From Phycisphaerae bacterium (lineage in GTDB: Bacteria > Planctomycetota > Phycisphaerae > Phycisphaerales > SM1A02), in NCBI GenBank assembly GCA_002717655.1, contig PBAY01000030.1:30039-94038 (forward strand): 64,000 bases of DNA, in the 5' to 3' direction. Of the stretch, positions 51,693 through 61,177 are shown in pieces. Each line of letters starts with the position of its first letter. Positions within the stretch are counted from its first letter, which is position 1. The translations under genes and the position numbers were made by a program. The notes under the pieces are model-generated. The model did no database searches, was not told where the DNA came from, and was given only the letters and a program-made list of their open reading frames with translations.

Positions 51693-52931
51693 TCAGGAGA
51701 GCTTCATCCAGCCGTAGAACACGAAGATCACCAGTGTGAAGATCAGCACGAGGATCGTCACCGGGTCATTGCGGAAGTTACGTCCAACCAGCCTGCCTCT
51801 GCCATTGAGCAGCAGAAGAACGACAGCAAGCAGCGGTAGAAAGAACGCCCCGAGAATGGCATAGACCTTCTGGGCCTCCTTGAATGACTGCCAGGCCTGG
51901 ATGACTGGAAGCGTTGCCAGTGCAATCAGAAAGATTCTGGAAGTCGTCGTGCGTACCAGTGCATCTGCATCAAGACGAGGCAGACCCAGAACACCACGGA
52001 AGGCATCGGTAAACAGCATCGGAATCGCCTGCCATACCCCCAGCAGACTGCTTGTGACTGCCGCCCAGGCGCCGATCAGAAAGACCCATCTCGCCCATGC
52101 ACCAAGCGGCTCTTCCAATCGTGCAGCCAGTTCGATGATCAGATTGGCGCCACGACCGCTTACATCGGTACCTGATGCGATCAACAACATGGCGATGCCG
52201 AAGATACCCGTGAAGACATAGGCGACGATCAGATCCAGACGACAGGTACTCAGCCACTTCGTCCCTTCACGTCCCTGTTGACGAATCCAATATCCATAAC
52301 ACAGCAAGGTCACCGTTCCGCCGACACCCCCAAGCAATGAAAGCGTCCAGCTGAATTCTTCCGTACTGGCTTCCGGGATCGATGGAACAAACATGCCATG
52401 CAGAACACCCGACCAGTCCGGTTGCAGAAGCACAGCAGTGATCAATACAGCCGTGAACATGATGGCGATACAGACCGCCATGATTCGTTCAAAGATCGCG
52501 AATCCACCCACCCAGGCGATCAACAGGCCGATCAAACTGATGATTGAACCGTAGACAAGCTTGCCTGCCTGCGGATCATCGGTCAATGGAATGATGGAAT
52601 TGGTCGTGATCCCACAGGCCGAGATCAAGGCACCCCCGACCACATAGGTGAAGGGAATGAGATAGAGCAGAAACAGAACCAATGCCCATCGGCCGATGTG
52701 GCGTCCAACGCCATCCAGAAGCGTCTGACCGGTAGCCAGTTGCCATCTCGCCAGACCTTCGGTGAGGAAGAACTTGAGCAGAGCACCCAGAACAACTGCC
52801 CAGACGACCGTCGGGCCCAGCATGGCTCCGGTAAACCCTGCGGTGGCCAGATCACCAGCGCCGACACCCGTGGCTGCGACAAGCAGACCCGGACCAATGA
52901 CCAGCAACAACCCGCCACGACGATTCGACAT
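51693..52931 (-). CDS. NRAMP-related transporter lacking the canonical metal motifs
   Basis: A 412-residue membrane protein with about 11 helices, matching the NRAMP superfamily from its start (LLLVIGPGLLVAATGVGAG) through AWAAVTSSLLGVW. In metal-transporting NRAMPs helix 1 carries DPGN and helix 6 MPH. Here helix 1 reads GVGAGDLATAG and helix 6 reads LCYGYWIRQQG, so both binding motifs differ. It may move another ion or substrate. It is convergent with the deaminase gene. Confidence 0.8.
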   Translation of the reverse strand: MSNRRGGLLLVIGPGLLVAATGVGAGDLATAGFTGAMLGPTVVWAVVLGALLKFFLTEGLARWQLATGQTLLDGVGRHIGRWALVLFLLYLIPFTYVVGGALISACGITTNSIIPLTDDPQAGKLVYGSIISLIGLLIAWVGGFAIFERIMAVCIAIMFTAVLITAVLLQPDWSGVLHGMFVPSIPEASTEEFSWTLSLLGGVGGTVTLLCYGYWIRQQGREGTKWLSTCRLDLIVAYVFTGIFGIAMLLIASGTDVSGRGANLIIELAARLEEPLGAWARWVFLIGAWAAVTSSLLGVWQAIPMLFTDAFRGVLGLPRLDADALVRTTTSRIFLIALATLPVIQAWQSFKEAQKVYAILGAFFLPLLAVVLLLLNGRGRLVGRNFRNDPVTILVLIFTLVIFVFYGWMKLS

Positions 52932-53033
52932 GCCAAGAAGGTACAGCCTCCAGGCTGCTCACGACGGATGCTCGATGGAAATCAACAGGTAGAAGTGCTT
53001 GAGCGGCTACCATGCCCGCGAGGTGATACAGCC

Positions 53034-54257
53034 ATGCGCGTGACCAGATTGATCAGTGCCACACTTGCAGGACTTCTTCCGCTGATTCCATTGGGATGCA
53101 CCAATGGGCCCAAGCTGATCGCCAATTCCCATATCGACTACAACAAGGCCGTCAGGCAGGTCATGAACGAAGAGCTTCTGCTCAACATCGTTCGCATGCG
53201 TTATGCCGAGGCGCCTCAGATGGTGTCCGTCTCGAGCATCAACACCAGCTTTGAAACCTCATCGGGCGGTGGCGCCAACGTCGGATGGGGCAATGGTGTC
53301 TCGGGTCCGGCAAGCTGGGGAGTCGATGGCTCCTTGACGTTCCGTGACAACCCGACCATCTCCATCACACCACGACAGGGTGAGGAAGTCGCCAAGCAAC
53401 TGCTTGGATCCATCGCGCCCGCCACGATCGCGTATCTGGCTGGTGCCGGTTATCGACTCGACCATATCTTCGCGCTGCTGGTCGAGAACACCAATGGTCT
53501 TCGCAGCTACACCGCGGCAGGCACCTTGCCCGCTCGAGGTGGTGATGCGGAATATGGTGAGTTTCTGGAAGCCATTCGCGTGCTTCAGGAACGCAATGAA
53601 ATAATGTGTGGATTCCTGAAGGCCTACGATGACTACGACGGGGCAGTTGACCGTTCCAGTCTGCAACCTTCGGATTTTCTTGCTGCAATCCAGAGTGGAA
53701 AACGCTGGCGTCCTGTTGATGGAAATACGGAATCCTGGGCACTCCATACCTACGACCTGGAGCCCATCATCTGGATTTCACCCGAAGGCCAGGAAACACC
53801 TGAAGGTAAGACGGTGATTCGTCTTCTGAATCTGGATACCGATGAACCGTATTTCTGGCTTTCAAGTCTGAAGTTCCAGGAAACCCCGACGGAACCGACG
53901 GACAGTATTCGCGTACGGATGCGATCCGTCTATGGCGTGATGAATCTACTGAGTCTCGCCGTCGAACTGCCAAGAGTGGATGCCGAAGAAAAGCGTGCCT
54001 TGCCGGTACTGCCACCTGGAACACATCCACTGACGGTCCACGAGTTTCTTGATGTCGCCATGCATGTCCATGATGCGCCCTCACCACCCGAGAATGCCTG
54101 GGTGGCGGTGCGATGTCGCGGCTACTGGTTCTACATCGATGACCGTGAGCTCGCGTCCAAGCGCACCTTTACGCTGGTCGTCGAACTGCTCAATCTTCAG
54201 ATGAGTTCCGATGATGGTGGAAGCACCTCACCGATCCTGACAATTCCGGTTGGATGA
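53034..54257 (+). CDS. Large lipoprotein of unknown function
   Basis: The ATG at 53034 (GAGGTGAT upstream) opens a 407-residue protein with a signal and lipobox (IPLGC). The phrases KAVRQVMNEELLLNIVRMR, NAEAPQM-like YAEAPQMVSVSSINTSFE, and YGVMNLLSLAVELPR are regular and conserved-looking. A beta-rich C-terminus ends SKRTFTLVVELLNLQ. The opening region resembles hypothetical lipoproteins seen in planctomycetes and some proteobacteria. Function not known. The longer in-frame ORF from 52698 overlaps the transporter and was rejected. Confidence 0.7.
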   Translation: MRVTRLISATLAGLLPLIPLGCTNGPKLIANSHIDYNKAVRQVMNEELLLNIVRMRYAEAPQMVSVSSINTSFETSSGGGANVGWGNGVSGPASWGVDGSLTFRDNPTISITPRQGEEVAKQLLGSIAPATIAYLAGAGYRLDHIFALLVENTNGLRSYTAAGTLPARGGDAEYGEFLEAIRVLQERNEIMCGFLKAYDDYDGAVDRSSLQPSDFLAAIQSGKRWRPVDGNTESWALHTYDLEPIIWISPEGQETPEGKTVIRLLNLDTDEPYFWLSSLKFQETPTEPTDSIRVRMRSVYGVMNLLSLAVELPRVDAEEKRALPVLPPGTHPLTVHEFLDVAMHVHDAPSPPENAWVAVRCRGYWFYIDDRELASKRTFTLVVELLNLQMSSDDGGSTSPILTIPVG

Positions 54258-54264
54258 ACCGACC

Positions 54265-55440
54265 TCAGTCGCGTTCAACAAGCATGGACACCGCATTGCC
54301 GCCGCCAAGGCAGAGACTGGCGATGCCTCGCTTTGCATCCACTCTCTGCATCTGATGCAGAAGTGTCGTAAGAACACGTGCGCCGGATCCACCGATCGGA
54401 TGGCCCAATGCGATCCCGCCGCCACAGATGTTGACCTTGTCTTCATCCAGACCCAGATGCCGGATATTGGCGATGGCCTGTGCCGCAAATGCTTCGTTGA
54501 TCTCATAGAGATCGACATCACTCGGTGAAAGACCATGACGTGAAAGCAACGCTTCGATACCAAGACCCGGAGCTTCGAACAGATTCTTGGGTTCGACACC
54601 CTGAGTATGCGTCCCGACGATTCGTGCCATGGGCGTGACGCCCAGCTCGCCGGCTGCTTCGGCACTGGCAACGACGATGGCTGCTGCACCATCACTGATC
54701 TGTGAGGCATTGCCTGCGGTCACCGTGCCATCCTTCTTGAAGGCTGGACGGAGTTTCCCGAGACCCTCGGCCGTTGAATCACCTCGGATTCCTTCATCCT
54801 GCGTGACATCAGCCTTCTGTTTGATGGACTTGGCTTCCATCGGAATGATCTCACTGGCGAACCAACCTTGTTCCGTCGCCTCTGCGGCACGCTGATGTGA
54901 ACGAGCTGAAAAGGCATCCATGTCTTCTCTGGAGACACCGACCTTCTCCGCGGTGTGTTCAGCAGCGAAGCCCATGCCCCATTCCTCAAAGGCGCAGGTA
55001 AGACCGTCATGCGCCATATGATCGATCAGGGTGCCGTCGCCGAACTTGAGTCCCGATCGGACATGGGCAAGGTGGGGTGCCGCCGACATGTTCTCGAAAC
55101 CACCTGCAACGACGACTGAGTTGTCGCCGGCACGGATGGACTGATCGGCAAGCATGACGCTCTGAAGACCTGAACCGCAGACCTTGTTGATGGTCTGGGC
55201 ACTCAGTTCATGGGACAGGCCAGCCTTGAGGCCAGCCTGACGAGCAGGATTCTGACCCAGCCCGGCCTGAAGCACACAACCCATGATGCACTCATCGATG
55301 CGATTGGCTGAACCAGAAGCATCTTCAAGTGCGGCCTGGATGGCGACCGCACCCAGCTGAGGGGATGGCACCCGGCTCAAACCACCCAGAAATCGTCCGA
55401 TGGGGGTACGTCGAGCGGAGAGGATGACGGAATGGCTCAT
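54265..55440 (-). CDS. Acetyl-CoA C-acetyltransferase (thiolase)
   Basis: A 391-residue thiolase. Catalytic residues are the cysteine in INKVCGSGLQSVMLA, the Asn-Glu-Ala-Phe in YEINEAFAAQAIA, the His in GGGIALGHPIGGSGAR and the second cysteine in ASLCLGGGNAVSML. The ATG at 55440 follows AGGAGG at 6 bases. It makes or breaks acetoacetyl-CoA; whether it serves fatty acid, isoprenoid or polyhydroxyalkanoate metabolism cannot be told from its neighbours. Confidence 0.93.
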   Translation of the reverse strand: MSHSVILSARRTPIGRFLGGLSRVPSPQLGAVAIQAALEDASGSANRIDECIMGCVLQAGLGQNPARQAGLKAGLSHELSAQTINKVCGSGLQSVMLADQSIRAGDNSVVVAGGFENMSAAPHLAHVRSGLKFGDGTLIDHMAHDGLTCAFEEWGMGFAAEHTAEKVGVSREDMDAFSARSHQRAAEATEQGWFASEIIPMEAKSIKQKADVTQDEGIRGDSTAEGLGKLRPAFKKDGTVTAGNASQISDGAAAIVVASAEAAGELGVTPMARIVGTHTQGVEPKNLFEAPGLGIEALLSRHGLSPSDVDLYEINEAFAAQAIANIRHLGLDEDKVNICGGGIALGHPIGGSGARVLTTLLHQMQRVDAKRGIASLCLGGGNAVSMLVERD

Positions 55441-55461
55441 GATCGGGCCTCCTGGGCAATC

Positions 55462-55492
55462 TTGATTGGTCTTCATCGCGGGTCGTTACAAT
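55462..55492 (+). promoter_or_regulatory. Possible promoter of fbp
   Basis: TTGATT (55462-55467) and TACAAT (55487-55492) are separated by 19 bases, a bit long. The gene start is 68 bases after the -10. Confidence 0.35.
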
Positions 55493-55559
55493 CGCCGCTG
55501 TCTGCTCCCCGGTTGGATGGCCCAGCCGGTGAGCGGGGGATTCTACCCGACTCTGCACC

Positions 55560-56555
55560 ATGGCATGGACCGACGACAACCTGACGTCACTTCAGACCCA
55601 CGTGCTCGCCGAGGAGCGTGAACACCCCTCAGCAACGGGTGATTTCACATGGATCCTCTCGGCTGTCGCTTTGGCGGCCAAATCCATCGGAAACAAGGTT
55701 CGCAAGGCCCGGATCGAGGATGTGATCGGTGCGCTTGGAGATGAGAACGTTCAGGGAGAGCAACAGCAGAAGCTGGATGTGATCGCCAACGAGATCATCA
55801 AATCCTGTCTCGGTAGCCGAGCCAACATCGGCGCGCTGGTCTCCGAAGAGGATGAAACACCCACCGTGCTTCGGACCCATGAGGATGGTGGCCGGTATGC
55901 CGTCCTCTTCGACCCGCTTGATGGTTCCTCGAACCTCGATGTCTCCGTGGGTGTCGGAACAATCTTCAGCATCGTCCGCCTCAGTGACGAGGTGAAGGGA
56001 ACAGGTGAAGCGAGGATTCTTGATCCGAGATCGCTTCAGGTCGCCGCCGGCTATGTCCTCTATGGATCATCCACCGTCTTCGTGCTCACGACCGGACGTG
56101 GGGTGAACATGTTCGTGCTGGATCAATCAATCGGAGCCTTTGTTCTGGTGAAGTCGAATCTGCGGATTCCACCAGCGAAGAAGATCTACTCGATCAACGA
56201 AGCCTATGTTGATCGGTTCCCGGATGCCTATCGCAACTATCTCAACTGGGCCCATGACAACGGTTACTCCAGCCGTTACATCGGTTCCATGGTCGCGGAC
56301 ATTCATCGTACGTTGCTCAAGGGTGGGGTATTCATCTATCCCCCGACTGGCGACCATATGGAAGGCAAGCTGCGTTACCTCTACGAAGCAATGCCCATGA
56401 GCATGCTGATTGAACAGGCGGGTGGCCGTTCAATCAGTGCCGCGGATACTCGACTTCTTGATGTCGATCCAACCACCCTGCACCAACGAATACCCGTCGT
56501 GATGGGTTCAACCGACGAAGTGGAACACGTCAACCGATTCCTGTCCGAGTCCTGA
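55560..56555 (+). CDS. fbp: Fructose-1,6-bisphosphatase, class I
   Basis: A 331-residue gluconeogenic enzyme. Metal-site motifs are LVSEEDETP and VLFDPLDGSSNLDVSVGVG, followed by IFSIVRLSD, and the substrate site IYPPTGDHMEGKLRYLYEA. With gap in the same window, it supports a complete Embden-Meyerhof/gluconeogenesis pathway. Confidence 0.96.
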   Translation: MAWTDDNLTSLQTHVLAEEREHPSATGDFTWILSAVALAAKSIGNKVRKARIEDVIGALGDENVQGEQQQKLDVIANEIIKSCLGSRANIGALVSEEDETPTVLRTHEDGGRYAVLFDPLDGSSNLDVSVGVGTIFSIVRLSDEVKGTGEARILDPRSLQVAAGYVLYGSSTVFVLTTGRGVNMFVLDQSIGAFVLVKSNLRIPPAKKIYSINEAYVDRFPDAYRNYLNWAHDNGYSSRYIGSMVADIHRTLLKGGVFIYPPTGDHMEGKLRYLYEAMPMSMLIEQAGGRSISAADTRLLDVDPTTLHQRIPVVMGSTDEVEHVNRFLSES

Positions 56556-56623
56556 AACCAATCGTAGTCCGGACCTTTCTGTCCCCGCCGGCGGGTTTGA
56601 TACCGCCAGAGAGTCTTCCCGCA

Positions 56624-58171
56624 ATGAGCACCGCAACCGCCAGTACCGTCACGCTTCCTCGCAACGAGAATCAGGCCCTTGGAATAGGCCAGTTCGCCTG
56701 CGACTTCATGAAGAATGGTGATCCTTCGGATCGCGTCAAGCATCGAACCATCCAGTTCTTCACGGACAGCGTGCTCTGCGGTCTGTCAGCGCTGGCCTTG
56801 AAGACCAATGCGCCATGCGTCTTGAAGGAAGAAGCACTCGACTACCCAGCCTCAACCGGTGCGACCGTATTCGGTTCCTCGGTCACCGTCGCACCCGAGA
56901 AGGCCGTTCTGGCCAACGCCAGCGCTGTTCGTGAATGGGACAGCAACGGAACCAACTTCGGCTACAACCCGGACCTGGGACACACGGCCGGCGAGTTCGG
57001 ACACAACGACTTCTACGCGGTTCCCGTTGCCGCCGCACAGATCGCAGGTCTCGATGGCGCGGCTGCACTCCGTGGCATGATCTGTCTTGATGAAATCCGT
57101 GGACGTCTGGCTGAAGTATTCAGCCTCAAGAGCTACAAGATCGATCACGTCGTTCATGGTGCGATCGGATCCGCTGCTGTCTACGGTGCGATGCTCGGTG
57201 CAACACCGGCGCAGATCGAGTCCGCGATCGGCATGGTCGTCGCGCATTACATTCCATGGCGAGCGATTCGTGCCGGCAAGCAGCTCTCCGATTCCAAGGG
57301 TGCCTCTGCAGCGATCAGTACCGAGGTCGCCATCATGTCCATGAAACGATCCATGAAAGGCTTCATCGGCCCCAAGGACATCTTCCGTAATCCCGAAGCC
57401 ATCTGGCGACAGTTCGAGCCAACCGATGGTGACAGTCCGTTTGATCTGGTGCTCTCGATGGGTGGTGATGACTTCGCCGTGATGGGCATGCACTTCAAGC
57501 TTGGGTTGTACGAGCATCAGTCCGCGGGCGCCCTGCAGGGTCTGATCGATTTGATCTCCGCCAATCCCGACATGCTCGTGAATCCGGACAGCATCTCCAG
57601 TATCACCATCGTGGCCTATGAGCCTGCGTATGGAATCATCGGTGATCCAGCCAAGCGTGATCCCAAGACCCGTCAGAGTGCTGATCACTCGATGGTCTAC
57701 ATCGTCTCAACCATGCTCCGCAAAGCCATCGAGATGGCAGGGGAGAAGGGTGATGGATCTCTCGCGGATGGCAATGACGCCTGGTGGAAGCTGCTGATGC
57801 TTGCACCGGTTGATTACGGACGTGATGCGATCGTGCACACCTTGACCCGAAGCCTGATGGACAAGATCAAGTTCGAACATGGTGGCAAGGAGTATGACGA
57901 TCGTTACCCAGACGGCATCCCGACCTCGATGGTGATCGAGCTGGCCGATGGAACGAAACTGGACAGCGGTCTGGTGATGTATCCCTCAGGTCATGCCCGC
58001 AATACGGCCGCCGATCTGGATGACATCCTCACCCACAAGGCTGGTTTGCTTGGTGCGATCGCGATGGATGATGCAAGTGGCATCATCGAGCGATGCAACA
58101 CCATCGAGTCAGCTGGCGATCTTTCGGATCTTTGGGATGTGAAGATTCTCGAGCGTGATCCGGTCGACTGA
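56624..58171 (+). CDS. MmgE/PrpD-family dehydratase
   Basis: A 515-residue protein of the 2-methylcitrate dehydratase (MmgE/PrpD) family. Landmarks are FFTDSVLCGLSALAL, AVREWDSNGTNFGYN, HVVHGAIGSAAVYGAMLGA, and the basic residues around IPWRAIRAGKQLSDSKGAS. The start at 56624 begins MSTATASTV, after a gap of 68 bp from fbp. No prpB or prpC is near, so it may act on another hydroxy acid. Length is slightly above the family average of about 470. Confidence 0.87.
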   Translation: MSTATASTVTLPRNENQALGIGQFACDFMKNGDPSDRVKHRTIQFFTDSVLCGLSALALKTNAPCVLKEEALDYPASTGATVFGSSVTVAPEKAVLANASAVREWDSNGTNFGYNPDLGHTAGEFGHNDFYAVPVAAAQIAGLDGAAALRGMICLDEIRGRLAEVFSLKSYKIDHVVHGAIGSAAVYGAMLGATPAQIESAIGMVVAHYIPWRAIRAGKQLSDSKGASAAISTEVAIMSMKRSMKGFIGPKDIFRNPEAIWRQFEPTDGDSPFDLVLSMGGDDFAVMGMHFKLGLYEHQSAGALQGLIDLISANPDMLVNPDSISSITIVAYEPAYGIIGDPAKRDPKTRQSADHSMVYIVSTMLRKAIEMAGEKGDGSLADGNDAWWKLLMLAPVDYGRDAIVHTLTRSLMDKIKFEHGGKEYDDRYPDGIPTSMVIELADGTKLDSGLVMYPSGHARNTAADLDDILTHKAGLLGAIAMDDASGIIERCNTIESAGDLSDLWDVKILERDPVD

Positions 58172-58351
58172 TCAGTCACCCGAGATCTCTCTGGTCGGTG
58201 TACCAGCATCCTGTCCTGATACGTCATCTACTTCACCCTGCAACAAGGGTCCTACGAAGTAGATCGCGATGCCTGCGCCGATGAAGGCCAGAAGAAGGCC
58301 CATCCAGATCCAGAAGCCGCCGGGTCCGGTTGATGATTCTGATTCACTCAT
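58172..58351 (-). CDS. Small membrane protein (59 residues)
   Basis: A short open frame from ATG at 58351 to TGA. It has a polar Ser/Glu N-terminus, one membrane helix (WIWMGLLLAFIGAGIAIYFV) and an acidic tail (EVDDVSGQD). It lies 41 bp after the next small membrane gene on the same strand and 1 base from the stop of the convergent PrpD-like gene. It is probably part of the operon with the amino-acid permease. Confidence 0.6.
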   Translation of the reverse strand: MSESESSTGPGGFWIWMGLLLAFIGAGIAIYFVGPLLQGEVDDVSGQDAGTPTREISGD

Positions 58352-58392
58352 TTCAACTGCTGCCTTTCAATGATGGATGTGAACAACAGACA

Positions 58393-58638
58393 TCAGGAAG
58401 ATGACCAGATTCCCTTGAGATTCACCCAGGTGAAACTGCCAAGTGCGATAGAGAACATCAACAGTCCGATCCAGGTGAGAAAATGACCATCCCCGACAAT
58501 CATCAGGACGCATCCGGCAATCCCGATCATAGCTGTCAGGAAGGCGAGAATGGAATGAACAGACGACCGAGCTGGTTCGCCGGACCACTCTGATTCGGGC
58601 CGGAGCAGTTTCATCTTCTGCAGATCTGAAAGGCTCAT
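58393..58638 (-). CDS. Small two-helix membrane protein
   Basis: An 81-residue protein with a polar 27-residue start and two membrane helices (ILAFLTAMIGIAGCVLMIVG and TWIGLLMFSIALGSFTWV). The ATG overlaps the permease stop as ATGA, so it is co-translated with it and may be an accessory subunit. Confidence 0.68.
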   Translation of the reverse strand: MSLSDLQKMKLLRPESEWSGEPARSSVHSILAFLTAMIGIAGCVLMIVGDGHFLTWIGLLMFSIALGSFTWVNLKGIWSSS

Positions 58639-61067
58639 TCCTCAGGCTCCCGGGATGTCATGAAGTCGATCACCTGCTGGGCTGCGAACATGGCCCGACC
58701 GGTATGAAGTTTGACCAGAACAAGTGGTCCGTCCCAATTGGCTGCGACACTGCGATGAATAGCGGTGAATGACCGGCGGTGACGCCAGCTGTCCCCGGCG
58801 GCTCCAACGATCACCAGATCGGAGGCCTTGGCTGCTTCGACGATGGTTCCGACGACATCAGCGGACTGTTCCAGACGAAGATCGACCGGCAGACCGAGAA
58901 CTGGCGTTCGAACCGGACTGTCTGAATCGTCAATCCCGAATACGCCTGAACGAAGTTCAGCACGGACTTCGTCTTCATCTTCGTCAGGTCGAAGGACACG
59001 AAGCAGTTCAATCCAGGTCGATGATCCGGCCAGTGCTTCGGCGACATGAATTGCAAATTGAGCCTGTCTTGGGTTGGCGGCCGGAATCAGAATACGTTCA
59101 GGAGATTCCGGCACCTTGCCGCGAAGTACGACCGTGTCGGCATCAGCTTTGTGCAGAACCGTATCAAGTTCAGTCCCAAGAACCTTGCCACGTGGTCCAC
59201 GTCGAGGTCCTGCCCAACCCATGACCAGCGCATTGATCTTGCGATCCTGAATCGTGTCGACGATGGAACGACCAGGATCACGGCTCAGCCGCACCAGACC
59301 ATGAACATCATGTCCTGCTTCCGTCGCGTGACTGGTCGCAGCTTCCACGACCTTTCGACCTTCCTCGACGAATCGCCGGGTCGACCAGTAGGGGGTCTGT
59401 TCCGGAACGGATACCACGTTGAGTACCACGACGACTCCTGACTCAGGAGCAACGAGTCGAGCAGCCAGATCAACAAGAGGCTGCGCCGTCTCGGGGTTGG
59501 CGACTGGAACCAGAACACGGTACTTGGCGTCCTTGACGGTTCGTGGTGGTTGCTCGAAAGCGATCGCCGATGCACGGAACTCGTGTTCCTGGCCACGGGA
59601 GTACAGGTAGTACACGATCATGCCTGCAGTGATCCAACCAGCGGTGAGCGCAAGCGTCATCGGTTGTGATGCCAGAAGCCATGCGGCAATGCCGACCTGT
59701 CCAACCGCTGCCACGAGTGGCACGATCGGGTAGCCCGGTACGACGTAGCCATAACGAAGCTTGTCACCGTATTTACGTCGGATGGTGATGGAGGAGATGT
59801 TCACCGCGGCAAAGACAAGCAGGAACATCGCACAGGTCGCACCAGCAACCCGCTCGGCATCAAGCAGGAGTGCGACGGTGATGATGATCACGCCACTGGC
59901 CATCAGGGCCACGGTGGGGGTGCGTGTCTTGGAGGAGATGCGTGCCATGCCCTCCGGAAGATAGTGATCACGACCCATCGCGAAGGACACCCGGGTCGAG
60001 GAGAACGTCGTCGCGTTCAAGGCACTCATGGTTGAAAGTACGGCACCGATCACGAGCAGAATGCCACCAAGTCCCCAGGGCAGAAAATCATTGGCCGCCA
60101 CAGCGACACCGGTCTCACCGAGCCCAGCCAGATAACGCCAGGTCTCCGATGCACCCCATCCGGTTTCCGCAATGACTTCTTCCGGGATGCGCAACGCACC
60201 GATGCAGACGATGGCCACGAGGATGTAGATCGGGATGACGATCAACAGTGAGAAGAAGACGGCACGAGGAATGTTGCGTCTGGGGTTCTGCACTTCTTCG
60301 CCGGCCTGCACGATGATCTCGTAGCCTTCAAAGGCGATGAAGGTCAGTCCCATGGCGACCAGTACACCACTGAAACCGTTGGGCATGAAGGGGATGTAGG
60401 TTTCCGCAACGGTGACGTTGCCGCTTGCTCTGAGCATGGCGACCAGTCCAGCGCCGATGAAGATCGCGATCACGATGATCTTGGCCACCGTGATGATGTT
60501 GCCTGCCTTGCCGGTTTCCTTGGAGCCGCGGTAGTTGATCCACAGGAAGACAATGCAGATCATCAACGTCAGGCCCTTCTCGAAGGGCCATGCCGGCATG
60601 CCGAAGAGTGTGCCGCCGCCACCATGGCCTCCGGCGCCAGTAGGTGCTTCTCCCAGACCGAAGATGACCTGCAGTCCCCACACGATGTAGGTACCGAAGA
60701 TGACGGCGTAGAGTGAACCAGCCACGGCATGCGCCAGCCAATCCATCCAACCAGCGAGAAACGCGGATGGTCCGGGCAGTCCGAACCGAACCCACAGATA
60801 GCCGCCACCGGCGGCTGGAATGGCGCTGCCCAGTTCCGCGTAGACCATCGCGGTCATCAGGGTCAGGACCCCGTTGAGGCAGAAGGCCAGGATGAGTGCG
60901 GGTCCAGCATGTCCAGCGGCGATGCCGGTGAGGGCGAAGATGCCCGCACCGATCATGGCGCCGACGCCGACCATGGTGATGTCGAAGAGCCGCATGTCAC
61001 GGGCCAGTTCGGTGACTGGGCCGCTCGACTGGGTCTCCTTCACGGGTGCAGGGTCAGTGCCGGTCAT
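58635..61067 (-). CDS. APC amino-acid permease fused to two UspA domains
   Basis: An 810-residue protein. Residues 20-480 form a 12-helix APC-superfamily transporter (MVGVGAMIGAGIFALTGI, AGGGYLWVRFGLPG, MGLTFIAFEGYEIIVQAGE). From about residue 520 there are two universal-stress-protein domains (YRVLVPVANPETAQPLVDL, then ERILIPAANPRQAQFAIHV). The ATP motif GxxGxxxxxxxG(S/T) is only partly kept in each (MGWAGPRRGPRGKVLG, VGAAGDSWRHRRS). Such APC-UspA fusions are known in planctomycetes, archaea and others. Regulation of uptake by adenine nucleotides is the likely logic. Confidence 0.9.
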   Translation of the reverse strand: MTGTDPAPVKETQSSGPVTELARDMRLFDITMVGVGAMIGAGIFALTGIAAGHAGPALILAFCLNGVLTLMTAMVYAELGSAIPAAGGGYLWVRFGLPGPSAFLAGWMDWLAHAVAGSLYAVIFGTYIVWGLQVIFGLGEAPTGAGGHGGGGTLFGMPAWPFEKGLTLMICIVFLWINYRGSKETGKAGNIITVAKIIVIAIFIGAGLVAMLRASGNVTVAETYIPFMPNGFSGVLVAMGLTFIAFEGYEIIVQAGEEVQNPRRNIPRAVFFSLLIVIPIYILVAIVCIGALRIPEEVIAETGWGASETWRYLAGLGETGVAVAANDFLPWGLGGILLVIGAVLSTMSALNATTFSSTRVSFAMGRDHYLPEGMARISSKTRTPTVALMASGVIIITVALLLDAERVAGATCAMFLLVFAAVNISSITIRRKYGDKLRYGYVVPGYPIVPLVAAVGQVGIAAWLLASQPMTLALTAGWITAGMIVYYLYSRGQEHEFRASAIAFEQPPRTVKDAKYRVLVPVANPETAQPLVDLAARLVAPESGVVVVLNVVSVPEQTPYWSTRRFVEEGRKVVEAATSHATEAGHDVHGLVRLSRDPGRSIVDTIQDRKINALVMGWAGPRRGPRGKVLGTELDTVLHKADADTVVLRGKVPESPERILIPAANPRQAQFAIHVAEALAGSSTWIELLRVLRPDEDEDEVRAELRSGVFGIDDSDSPVRTPVLGLPVDLRLEQSADVVGTIVEAAKASDLVIVGAAGDSWRHRRSFTAIHRSVAANWDGPLVLVKLHTGRAMFAAQQVIDFMTSREPEE

Positions 61068-61120
61068 GCGATCCAGATTGTACGGCGGGGGGTCCCGGAC
61101 CGCCGGAACGGGGACTCAGA

Positions 61121-61152
61121 GAAAGCCCCGGCTCCTGGTCAGGAGCCGGGGC
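61121..61152 (-). terminator. Intrinsic terminator of the giant beta-helix gene
   Basis: A perfect 12-bp GC-rich stem (61125-61136 with 61141-61152), GACC loop on the minus strand, followed by TTTC, 26 bases after the stop. Confidence 0.85.
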
Positions 61153-61177
61153 GGAAGAACACGGTATTGAAAGAGGA

